A stretch of DNA of 17,432 bases from NCBI GenBank assembly GCA_023228995.1, contig JALOAD010000064.1:1-17432 (forward strand), in the 5' to 3' direction. Positions 7,353 through 14,554 of this stretch are shown here, in pieces. The stretch comes from Candidatus Muiribacterium halophilum (GTDB lineage Bacteria; Muiribacteriota; Muiribacteriia; Muiribacteriales; Muiribacteriaceae). A program made the position numbers and the translations under genes. The notes under the pieces were generated by a model. That model worked only from the letters and a program-made list of their open reading frames with translations. It was not told where the DNA came from and made no database searches. Each line of letters begins with the position of its first letter. Positions within the stretch are counted from its first letter, which is position 1.

Positions 7353-8057
7353 TTATATCTTACCTAAATTTTTCAATTTATAACGACTTGAATATTGGTA
7401 AAAAGCTTGTTTATTTGTCACCTTATGAGAAAAGAAATATTCTTCAATCTCTTTATAGATTGATTTCATGTTTATTGGTAATTGATAATATGCATACAAT
7501 CTATATTTAATGTATTCAATAGGTAAATCAAAATCAAAAACCCATTCATAATCAATAATATAATATATATCATTCTTCTTTATAAGGTTTGAAAAAATAA
7601 AATCTATATTTGAAACTCCATCAAATACTTTTTCCCCCTTTAAAAACTCATCAGAAGAGACATTAAAATAATAAATAATATCTGAATTATTTTCAGGCTT
7701 CTCAACTATTTTAATCTTAAAATTACTCTCTATTTTTTTCATAAATAATTCGATAAATACTATTTGTTCATCTTTTGATAAATAATTAAATTCTTGTTCT
7801 AAAGAAATGCCATCAATATATTCAAAAGTTATGCTCATTTCATCATTTTTAAGAATCTTTGCTAACTTAAAATTAGAAGACACTATAGATTCACTTAATT
7901 TATGATGACTTGTTATCATTTTCATTAAATGAGGAATAGCTTCCATGCATAAAGCTCTTTTTTCGACATATAAGGTAGCATTTTTCTCATAGATAATAGT
8001 ACCAATTTGATATTCTTTAGCTCTATTATTATTATTTTTCACATAAATTATTTTCAC
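7353..8057 (-). CDS. Kinase-like (aminoglycoside phosphotransferase-like) protein
   Basis: The 234 residues resemble a degenerate small-molecule kinase fold. TLYVEKRAL (28-36) holds a candidate ATP lysine (Lys33), ITFEYIDGISLEQE looks like the hinge, SNIDFIFSNLI (149-159) aligns with the catalytic loop (Asp152, Asn157), and YYIIDYEWVFDFDLP (165-179) with the metal-binding Asp169. The usual HGD before the catalytic Asp is replaced by SNI, so activity is uncertain. From memory of the family, this domain is often fused to a methyltransferase like the one just upstream; here they are separate. The start codon is GTG, directly after the upstream TAA, and is supported by GAGGA at 8062-8066; no better ATG exists nearby. 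Confidence 0.65.
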   Translation of the reverse strand: MKIIYVKNNNNRAKEYQIGTIIYEKNATLYVEKRALCMEAIPHLMKMITSHHKLSESIVSSNFKLAKILKNDEMSITFEYIDGISLEQEFNYLSKDEQIVFIELFMKKIESNFKIKIVEKPENNSDIIYYFNVSSDEFLKGEKVFDGVSNIDFIFSNLIKKNDIYYIIDYEWVFDFDLPIEYIKYRLYAYYQLPINMKSIYKEIEEYFFSHKVTNKQAFYQYSSRYKLKNLGKI

Positions 8058-8942
8058 TTATTCCTCACATATCACTAAAAATGAATTTGCAAAAAATTCA
8101 TATTGGCTATTTTTAATTATTTCTTTATATGCAGATGTTTCATCAAATAAGTGATATCGACTGCTATCAAAATTTGGAGAAACTGCTAAATTACTATGTT
8201 CTGAAGGTAAATAATTTGATGAATAAATTTCTAAAGGTAATTTATAGTCAGGGTGTGGATAGAAAAAATCTTGTTTGCTATAGCCACTAGAAGTTAAAAG
8301 GTTTTCTAATTCAACTTTCCCAAATGTTTTTACTTTTGAAGTGTGTTTATAACCAGTTATTCCATCAAATTCGATACCTGTGTGATCTTCTTTTGCCCCT
8401 GCAAAGTATTTTAATCCAAATTTGTTTTCAATGGCAATAATAAGTTTTCCGGTTGGCTTTAAATAATGTTTAATATTTTTCAAGAATTCCAGATAAGGAT
8501 CCTTTCCTTTTGTAAAATTTCCTGCATATTCAAGAACACCTATTAGGGTTATATAATCAAATTTCTCAGTTATTTCCATATCATTTAAATTACCCACTAA
8601 AATTTCAAAGTTTTGATATTGTCTATTGCGTTCTAAATTAATTTGGGACCTCAGTTTTGAAAGCTCTATGACTTTTACCGACTGAAGCTTTTGACAAAAA
8701 AGTCCAGTCAATGCTCCACAGCCACCACCAATTTCTAACAAAGTTTCATTTTTACTAAAAGGATACCAATTTATAATATTATTCCGAATAGATGACAAAT
8801 GATAAAGTATTGGCCATCGATTATCTTGAGACAACACTTTATCAAAATCTGTTTCGTTTTTAACTATTTTTAGTAAATCATTTTCGATTAAACCATCACT
8901 ATATTGATCTTTACCAGAGTAGTAGTTTAAATTTAATTTCAT
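8058..8942 (-). CDS. Class I SAM methyltransferase of the large cell-surface glycan type
   Basis: This 294-residue methyltransferase starts YYSGKDQYSDGLIEN, then RWPILYHLSSIRNNI, SAM motif I LLEIGGGCGALTG (68-80), VIELSKLR (motif II), and LIGVLEYAG with LKPTGKLIIAIENKFGLKYFAGAKEDH. The block after the Rossmann core (TFGKVELENLL, YPHPDYKLPLEIYSS, FANSFLV) defines a recognisable family that I recall as part of multidomain cell-wall polysaccharide proteins. The acceptor is unknown. It lies after a 46-nt gap holding an 18-bp palindrome, has a weak ribosome binding site, and its TAA is immediately followed by the GTG of the kinase-like gene, so the pair is probably made together. Confidence 0.8.
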   Translation of the reverse strand: MKLNLNYYSGKDQYSDGLIENDLLKIVKNETDFDKVLSQDNRWPILYHLSSIRNNIINWYPFSKNETLLEIGGGCGALTGLFCQKLQSVKVIELSKLRSQINLERNRQYQNFEILVGNLNDMEITEKFDYITLIGVLEYAGNFTKGKDPYLEFLKNIKHYLKPTGKLIIAIENKFGLKYFAGAKEDHTGIEFDGITGYKHTSKVKTFGKVELENLLTSSGYSKQDFFYPHPDYKLPLEIYSSNYLPSEHSNLAVSPNFDSSRYHLFDETSAYKEIIKNSQYEFFANSFLVICEE

Positions 8943-8962
8943 TTATCAATCTTTATTTTAAA

Positions 8963-8980
8963 TTTGAATATATATTCAAA
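8963..8980. repeat. Perfect 18-bp palindrome between two methyltransferase genes
   Basis: TTTGAATATATATTCAAA reads identically on both strands and sits in the 46-nt gap between the TylF-type and the class I methyltransferase genes. In RNA it could form a short AT-only stem that is followed, in the operon direction, by TTTAAAA. That is too weak and short for a confident terminator; a dyad operator, a processing site or chance in AT-rich DNA are alternatives. Confidence 0.4.
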
Positions 8981-8988
8981 GGGTTCAA

Positions 8989-9672
8989 TTATACTTTTAT
9001 AAAATAAGGATTGCCTGTAATACTTATTTTTAGATTCTTATAATTATCCCCTAAAAATTCTTTAGTAGCTATTCTCGCACCAGGGAAGCTTTCATCTATA
9101 TTTTCATCAAATAAAAAATCATCAAATACTATAATTCCACCTTTGGATACTTTATCATAAAGATTTTCTAAAGTATCCTTATAAGATTGGTAAAGATCTC
9201 CGTCAACATGCAAAAGGGCTATTGGACTATCAGGATGACTTGGTAAAGAATCACCAAAAAACCCTTTTTTTAATTCTAATGGATAGTTTTCTAAAGACAA
9301 ATTAGCTTCAGATAAAACAGTTCTTATAAAATCTTCGGAGTATTTGTATTTTCCACTTGGTGAACTAGACCACTCACCTGCTTTTGGGTTTCTTTTTGAA
9401 TTATCTTCCTTTAATGGTTCTGGAAATCCCTCAAAGCTATCATATCCAAAAATATTTCTTTTTCTACCAAGAAACTCATTAATTGCTGTTATAACCAATA
9501 AAGATCTTCCTCTTCCAATACCACACTCAACTATATCTCCTGGAATATCTTTTATTAATTCAAAGAAATTCCACCAATATAATACGTTTGAAATATTTCC
9601 TAAATTTAATTGATGAAACTTTTCATCAATTTCAGCATTGTGATTACACTCATATTTTCTTAAATTTTCCAT
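8989..9672 (-). CDS. TylF/MycF-type (macrocin) O-methyltransferase
   Basis: TylF-family enzymes are Mg-dependent SAM methyltransferases that methylate sugar hydroxyls. The 227 residues show DIVECGIGRGRSLL (46-59, SAM loop), FGYDSFEGFPEP (75-86), LLHVDGDLYQSYKDTLENLY (153-172) and GGIIVFDDF (178-186). Asp157, Asp159, Asp184 and Asp185 are the likely metal and catalytic acids. An AGGGA ribosome binding site lies 5 nt upstream of the ATG. Length and motif order are normal for the family. It follows the LIC12162-like transferase gene after 30 nt. The acceptor could be a sugar already built into the chain or a free NDP-sugar; the sequence does not say. Confidence 0.88.
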   Translation of the reverse strand: MENLRKYECNHNAEIDEKFHQLNLGNISNVLYWWNFFELIKDIPGDIVECGIGRGRSLLVITAINEFLGRKRNIFGYDSFEGFPEPLKEDNSKRNPKAGEWSSSPSGKYKYSEDFIRTVLSEANLSLENYPLELKKGFFGDSLPSHPDSPIALLHVDGDLYQSYKDTLENLYDKVSKGGIIVFDDFLFDENIDESFPGARIATKEFLGDNYKNLKISITGNPYFIKV

Positions 9673-9702
9673 TTTTATCCCTATTTTAGCTTCTAGTTAT
9701 TT

Positions 9703-11394
9703 TTATAATTCATCTAAAAAATTATAAAATTTGTCCCTTGGCGAACTATATTTATCTATAAAATTATTTCTGGCATAAATTACCTTCTCGCTATTCCACC
9801 ATACAATAGGGTCATCTATTACGTTCTCTATTAACTTTGCCATTTTATATGGACAAGTTTGTAATATACCAACCTCTTCTAATTGTTGAAACAAATCAAT
9901 ATATTGTTTTTCTACAAAAGCGTGGTCTTTGCTATATAATGCAATAGTTGGAGCTCCATGATATAATGTCTCAAAAAAAACTGTTCCTATGTTTCCAACT
10001 ATAACTAACTTACAGGTATCAATGAACTTAAGATTTCCATATCCAAGCTCTTGCTCATTTGTCAATATTTTACAGTTTTTAAAAATATGATTATACTCGT
10101 TATTAAAACCACGATCTTTTCCTCTAAATTTAGGATACTCTTTATAGGTAATTTGTTTAGCATAATTCTGAGATATACTTTCCATAAGGGTTTTAATATT
10201 ATTATAGTAATTTTCTTGCGCTGAATTATTTATATAATGACAAGCTAAAAAATCAGTATCATATAAAAAAACATTACCATAACATACAAACAGTACATTA
10301 CTTTCGTGTGTCTTGCCATCGTATTTTTTGTCAGGATTCAATCTCCACATACCGGTTGGAATTAAATTACTTATAAAACTATCTTTCCATCCATAAGATA
10401 TATATTTATCCACCATTGAATGAGAAAATAGAGCATAATTATTTTTAAAATAATGAGTATGTCCATGTTCTAAAGAATAGTGCTTTACATTCTTTTCTTT
10501 TGCAATAGCCAAGAATATTGATAATTTATCATTTGAAAGCCAATTTTCGCATAATATATATTTTGCTTCACTAATATCTATTGAATCATATGTCTCATAG
10601 ATATACCTAAATGCCTCAAGATAACTTTTTGGTAATAAAAATTTTAATGATTTTAAAAAAAACTTGTCAAAATCATCAATAAATAAAAAATCTTCAAAGT
10701 CTAATTGTTCTCTTTGCTTATTAGAAATATTAAATCCGGATATGTCTAATTTTGGCATATAAAAGTGATTAATTTTATTATTAAGATTCATCTTAAAGTT
10801 ATCAATATGCGTATCTAATATAGTAGTTTTTGAAAATTTTAACTGACTAAAGTCATATTTTTTGGGATATTTAGCTTCCTCTAAAATATCCATTTGATAC
10901 GCAGTTTGTTTTAAATTAAAATCGGGGTAAAATATATTTATATAAATCGAGAAGATTTGTTCTTGGTAAAAATTACTATTTAATAAATTAACTATACTAT
11001 CTGGGGTGTCAATTGCATAATAGTACAAATCTTTTTTTAAGACATGTGCATCATGATGCAAGGGGTTAAATTTATTAAACTTATTAAATCTAATCCACTG
11101 CGCCATAATTAGTCTTATTAAATATAAATTAAATGCTTTTGTCCAAAATTTTTCTGTTAAAGAAGTATTATGAATCAAATTTAGTTTATCACTCAATAAT
11201 TTTTTATAATATGTATATTTTTTTAAAATAAATTCTGTTTGCTCATGAAGGCCCTTTTCATTTACAATTAGTTCTTCTAGAAAAATACAGTTTTTATTTG
11301 AAAATTTTTTATTTAAAGATCTTGAAGATAAAATAAAATTTTCAGTAGTTTTATCATATTTAGAATACTCTGAAACAATATAAGTAGTTTTCAT
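9703..11394 (-). CDS. LIC12162-like putative transferase (GT-B-like, surface polysaccharide)
   Basis: This 563-residue protein resembles the LIC12162 family of putative transferases from LPS/O-antigen loci. Supporting segments are LNLIHNTSLTEKFWTKAFNL (71-90, similar to the family's LNxxHxTxxSxxYW block), HYSLEHGHTHYFKN (305-318), PTGMWRL, ITYKEYP (415-421, comparable to the KPHP region of capsule transferases) and VIVGNIGTVFFETLYHGAPT (464-483, the sugar-nucleotide site of GT-B-like folds). There is no signal peptide or membrane helix. It starts 1 nt after the CMP-sugar synthetase stop, so it may use the CMP-activated sugar made by that enzyme. That link is inference from adjacency. The gene is very AT-rich (poly-Asn, Lys, Ile, Tyr) compared with the synthase module. 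Confidence 0.6.
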   Translation of the reverse strand: MKTTYIVSEYSKYDKTTENFILSSRSLNKKFSNKNCIFLEELIVNEKGLHEQTEFILKKYTYYKKLLSDKLNLIHNTSLTEKFWTKAFNLYLIRLIMAQWIRFNKFNKFNPLHHDAHVLKKDLYYYAIDTPDSIVNLLNSNFYQEQIFSIYINIFYPDFNLKQTAYQMDILEEAKYPKKYDFSQLKFSKTTILDTHIDNFKMNLNNKINHFYMPKLDISGFNISNKQREQLDFEDFLFIDDFDKFFLKSLKFLLPKSYLEAFRYIYETYDSIDISEAKYILCENWLSNDKLSIFLAIAKEKNVKHYSLEHGHTHYFKNNYALFSHSMVDKYISYGWKDSFISNLIPTGMWRLNPDKKYDGKTHESNVLFVCYGNVFLYDTDFLACHYINNSAQENYYNNIKTLMESISQNYAKQITYKEYPKFRGKDRGFNNEYNHIFKNCKILTNEQELGYGNLKFIDTCKLVIVGNIGTVFFETLYHGAPTIALYSKDHAFVEKQYIDLFQQLEEVGILQTCPYKMAKLIENVIDDPIVWWNSEKVIYARNNFIDKYSSPRDKFYNFLDEL

Positions 11395-11395
11395 T

Positions 11396-12112
11396 TTATA
11401 TTATCCTTATCTTTTTATTCATTAAAAATTCAGCGTACTCAAAATCTTCTTTTGTATCTATATCTACTGAAATACTTTCTAGCATTTTATATGCATAAAT
11501 ATTCTCTTTCAAAAACAGGCATCCTTGTTCTAAAAACTTTTTCGTACTGCATATATAAAGTGCACCATTCAATTTATAAATAGTTTTAAAATCTTGACTT
11601 CGTGATTTAATAGCAATATCTTCTAGAAAACTACTCATATCATTATTTTTTGGTAAAACACCACTCCATTGAATAGGGTAACCAACTTCGCAAACTGAAA
11701 CTATTGCATCCGCATTTTTACAAAATAAATACTCTATAGCTTTGTCAATATCTATCTCATCCCTAAGTGGTGATGTTGGTTGCAAAAATATTAAATAGTC
11801 AAAATTTTTATCAAGTTTATTTTGGTAAAACTCTATAGTATGCTTTATTACTTCAGATCTTGTGGAAAAATCATTTGATAGTTTTTTAGGTCTTACAAAT
11901 GGTATACGAGCTCCACAATTCTTTGCAATATTAATAATTTCATCATCATCAGTGCTTACCATCACTTCATCAATATATTTACTTTTTAATCCAGCTTCAA
12001 TACTCCAAGCGATAAGAGGCTTTCCTGCTAAATCAAGTGTATTTTTTCGTGGAAGTCGTTTGCTTCCACCTCGTGCTGGGATTATTGCTAAAAAAGTTTT
12101 ATTATTGTGCAT
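11396..12112 (-). CDS. neuA: CMP-nonulosonic acid synthetase (NeuA/LegF/PtmB-like)
   Basis: The enzyme activates a nonulosonic acid (sialic, legionaminic or similar) with CTP to the CMP-sugar donor in the cytoplasm. From the chosen ATG it has 238 residues, the family norm. It shows IIPARGGSKRLPRKN (10-24, CTP binding), LQPTSPLR (110-117), LNGALYI (181-187) and SVDIDTKEDFEYAE (215-228, with metal-binding Asp217 and Asp219). An in-frame TTG at 12193 would add 27 residues, but the ATG at 12112 has AAGGA at 12121-12125 with 8-nt spacing, and homology begins only there. Which sugar is activated cannot be told: the NeuA, LegF and PtmB groups share these motifs. Its stop is 1 nt before the LIC12162-like transferase. 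Confidence 0.88.
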   Translation of the reverse strand: MHNNKTFLAIIPARGGSKRLPRKNTLDLAGKPLIAWSIEAGLKSKYIDEVMVSTDDDEIINIAKNCGARIPFVRPKKLSNDFSTRSEVIKHTIEFYQNKLDKNFDYLIFLQPTSPLRDEIDIDKAIEYLFCKNADAIVSVCEVGYPIQWSGVLPKNNDMSSFLEDIAIKSRSQDFKTIYKLNGALYICSTKKFLEQGCLFLKENIYAYKMLESISVDIDTKEDFEYAEFLMNKKIRII

Positions 12113-12120
12113 CAAGATTT

Positions 12121-12125
12121 TCCTT
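12121..12125 (-). promoter_or_regulatory. Ribosome binding site that fixes the neuA start
   Basis: AAGGA lies 8 nt before the ATG at 12112 and supports that start against the upstream in-frame TTG at 12193. Confidence 0.65.
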
Positions 12126-12168
12126 ATAGTTTTATGATTGTAACTAGTATCATCATACAAATCACCAA

Positions 12169-12300
12169 TCACACTAATCCCCAATTTATGCAAATTACTA
12201 CTTTGTAAGGCATGTTAAATTGCACTTTATTCGATAGCGACTTAAAGTCTTTTTTAGTGCAGATATCACAATTGGAATCAGCTAGTAAATCATAATTCAA
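12169..12300 (-). pseudogene. N-terminal fragment of a zinc-knuckle class I SAM methyltransferase
   Basis: The gap between the aminotransferase fusion and neuA encodes about 43 codons, from a possible TTG overlapping the aminotransferase stop to a TGA at 12169-12171. The peptide contains NYDLLADSNCDICTKKDF and then FNMPYKVVICINWGLV. This is the start of methyltransferases that carry a small CxxC...CxxCG zinc finger before the SAM domain, normally followed by a segment such as xNPR. The first CxxC is intact. The second is ICINW where ICxxCG is expected (Cys replaced by Trp), and the frame ends right after GLV. The SAM domain is absent. It looks like a decayed or deleted gene. The remaining bases 12113-12168 stay open in the neuA frame and encode nothing I recognise. 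Confidence 0.6.
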
Positions 12301-13706
12301 GAGATATTCATAAAAATCTTTTTTATCTCTTTTATACTCTTCAAACTCTCATAAGTAGGTAGATTCAACCCTACTTTTGAAAGTCTATGAGCAACTACTG
12401 TTTCATTTTTACAATACTTTTTATAAATTTCCATATCACTAAGTGGATAAAAAAACGGTCTTGCATCTATCCCTTTTTCTTTTAGTTGTGCAATATATTT
12501 TTTTCTATCTATACTCTCATCAAGTAAAACGCTTACAAGCCAAGTTATTCTTCTATGTTTTTCTAAATCATTTTGAAAAGTAAATTTATCCTTATCTAAT
12601 ATCTCTCTATAGTTTTCTTCATATTTTCGTCTATTTTTATGAATCTCTTCTATTCTTTCAAGCTGAGCTAATCCTATAGCTGCTTGAAGATTTGTAATAC
12701 GGTAATTATAACCTATCACATCATGCCAGTATCTTTTAGTTTTACTCATACCATGGTCTCTTAAGACTCTCATCCTTTCATCTAGTTCTGGATTGTTTGT
12801 CACACACATGCCACCCTCTCCAGTTGTAATAACTTTATTTCCAAAAAATGAAAAGCACCCTATATCTCCAAAACTTCCAACTTTTTTGCCATCATACATA
12901 GCACCGTGAGCTTCTGCACAATCTTCTATCACTTTTAGATTATATTTTTTAGCTATCTTCATAATAGCATCCATGTTACAACTTTGTCCATAGATATGTA
13001 CAGGCATGATAGCTTTGGTTTTTGGAGTGATAGCTTTTTCTATCTCTTGGGGGTTTATACACCAGCTTGATTCTTCAACATCAACTATTACTGGAGTTGC
13101 GTTGGCATGTAGCACCGTGTTAATAGTTGCTGCAAATGTAAGGTCAGGTACTATCACTTCATCACCCACACCAATTCCCAGAGCAATAAGTGCTAAATGA
13201 ATAGCCACAGTACCATTGGAGCAAGCTACACCATAATCACAATCACTATACGATGAAAACTCATTTTCAAATCTTGTTATATACTCTCCACTACTAGAAA
13301 TCCAAGTACTCATAAATGCATCTGTTAGGTATTTAAACTCATTTCCATTAAGATTTGGAATAGCTACTGGAAAATATACATTTTGTTTATATTCAAAATA
13401 ATTTATCACTTCCATCTGCTCATTTATTAAAGGTATTATTTTGATTTTATGATCAATTCTTTTTTGTAAAGATTCATAACTATCAGATATATAACCATAG
13501 GTAAACTCTTTTAAAATAATATTTTCAACTCTCTCTTGAAGTCCAATATCTTTTAGTAAAGCTCTTCTTATATCGCCATCTGTAACAGTTCCACATAGTT
13601 TATTTTGCTCATCTACTACAAAAGCTATCCCCACTGCATTTTCATTGATAACTTTCATAACCTCTATTAAGCTGTCTTTTTTTTTACATATCATTTTTTC
13701 TATCAT
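12297..13706 (-). CDS. CBS-domain pair fused to perosamine-synthase-type aminotransferase
   Basis: The 469 residues have two parts. Residues 1-108 are a CBS (Bateman) pair: AVGIAFVVDEQNKLCGTVTDGDIRRALL (24-51) and a second copy ending IIPLINEQMEVINYF. Such modules bind adenine nucleotides and are known in these loci at the N-terminus of PtmE-type nucleotidyltransferases. From about 112 there is a full DegT-type enzyme: TWISSSGEYI, ACSNGTVAIHLALIALG (161-177), VIEDCAEAHG (Asp262), CFSFFGNKVITTGEGGM (PLP Lys291), YWHDVIGYNYRITNLQAAIG. This half is very like Vibrio RfbE (GDP-perosamine synthase), not the LegC pattern. The fusion suggests nucleotide-sensing control of amination; no frameshift or internal start separates the parts. 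It begins with an ATGA overlap. Codons 8-10 form an A9 run. Confidence 0.85.
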   Translation of the reverse strand: MIEKMICKKKDSLIEVMKVINENAVGIAFVVDEQNKLCGTVTDGDIRRALLKDIGLQERVENIILKEFTYGYISDSYESLQKRIDHKIKIIPLINEQMEVINYFEYKQNVYFPVAIPNLNGNEFKYLTDAFMSTWISSSGEYITRFENEFSSYSDCDYGVACSNGTVAIHLALIALGIGVGDEVIVPDLTFAATINTVLHANATPVIVDVEESSWCINPQEIEKAITPKTKAIMPVHIYGQSCNMDAIMKIAKKYNLKVIEDCAEAHGAMYDGKKVGSFGDIGCFSFFGNKVITTGEGGMCVTNNPELDERMRVLRDHGMSKTKRYWHDVIGYNYRITNLQAAIGLAQLERIEEIHKNRRKYEENYREILDKDKFTFQNDLEKHRRITWLVSVLLDESIDRKKYIAQLKEKGIDARPFFYPLSDMEIYKKYCKNETVVAHRLSKVGLNLPTYESLKSIKEIKKIFMNIS

Positions 13707-14554
13707 TTTATTATCTCTTGTAGTAGATCATATGTTTCTTTAATGCTACCTAGACCATCATATATTTCTAATGTAAAATTTTTATTTTTCAAATCTTGTT
13801 CTTTTAGTAACTGTACCAGAGTAGAATCTTTTTGGAGCTTTTGATTTAAATCATGCAAAGCATCATTATCACTTATATGAATATAATCGCTTTGGTTTAT
13901 CATATAGTTTAGTTCATCTTCAAAATTTAACTCTAATGTATTTGAACTAACTTTTAAGTGTGCCACATCCAAAAGTAGATTAAAATCAATTTTGTTTTTT
14001 AATTCATCATATTCATTTGAACTTGCAAGCATAAAAATATTATCACCATTGTAAGTTTTATAATTAGTAGATGAGAATACATTATTTTCCACATACAACT
14101 TCACATCACCTGCTAATGTTTGAAGTTCTTTAAAGCCATCACAAAACCTTTGCATAGCATTATTTTTATCAAAAAGACTATCTTTAGATATTTTCTTCCC
14201 TATTTCACTTACTTTAATATCTATAAAAAAACCTGCATGAAAACCAAACTTCTTAGCACCTAATTTTTTTGACAACTTTATAGATTTTACCAAATGGTTA
14301 AAAGTTTTTTCATAGATCTCATCATTTAAAGAAGCGAGGTTAAGTACAAAGTGTTCTTTTGGAGGTGGAAAATAGTTATGACAAATATAATTTAAATTAT
14401 ATTTTTCTTTCAACTCAAGTAAATCATCTACAAAACCATCGTAATATTCTGTACCACCTGATAATTCAATATTTTTAAAACCACTATCTATAAGCTCTTG
14501 AACAGAATCTTTTATTTTTTTGAATTTTGTACATGATGAAGATACATAGATCAT
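13703..14554 (-). CDS. Xylose-isomerase-like TIM-barrel protein (sugar phosphate isomerase/epimerase family)
   Basis: The 283 residues follow the AP-endonuclease-2/xylose-isomerase TIM-barrel pattern. Candidate metal and catalytic residues fall at strand ends: Glu30 (NIELSGG), His59 (ICHNYF), His106 (GFHAGFF), Glu156 (YVENNV), Asp196 and His199 (LLDVAHLK), His226 and Asp229 (YIHISDND), Glu263 (TLEIYDG). The set is complete, so the protein is probably an active divalent-metal isomerase or epimerase. The substrate is unknown. It sits between an acetyltransferase and the CBS-aminotransferase with ATGA overlaps on both sides, pointing to the same nonulosonic-acid or amino-sugar pathway. No NeuC/LegG 2-epimerase is present here, but there is no sequence reason to say this barrel replaces it. 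Confidence 0.75.
   Translation of the reverse strand: MIYVSSSCTKFKKIKDSVQELIDSGFKNIELSGGTEYYDGFVDDLLELKEKYNLNYICHNYFPPPKEHFVLNLASLNDEIYEKTFNHLVKSIKLSKKLGAKKFGFHAGFFIDIKVSEIGKKISKDSLFDKNNAMQRFCDGFKELQTLAGDVKLYVENNVFSSTNYKTYNGDNIFMLASSNEYDELKNKIDFNLLLDVAHLKVSSNTLELNFEDELNYMINQSDYIHISDNDALHDLNQKLQKDSTLVQLLKEQDLKNKNFTLEIYDGLGSIKETYDLLQEIIK

Noticed and set aside
9344-9613. Plus-strand open frame of 89 codons
   Set aside because: Antisense shadow of the TylF-type methyltransferase.
11862-12137. Plus-strand open frame of 91 codons
   Set aside because: Antisense shadow of neuA.
12113-12193. N-terminal extension of NeuA from an in-frame TTG at 12193
   Set aside because: No homology before the ATG at 12112, which has a good AAGGA site; the extension overlaps methyltransferase debris.
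13006-13200. Plus-strand open frame of 64 codons
   Set aside because: Antisense shadow of the CBS-aminotransferase; no independent support.
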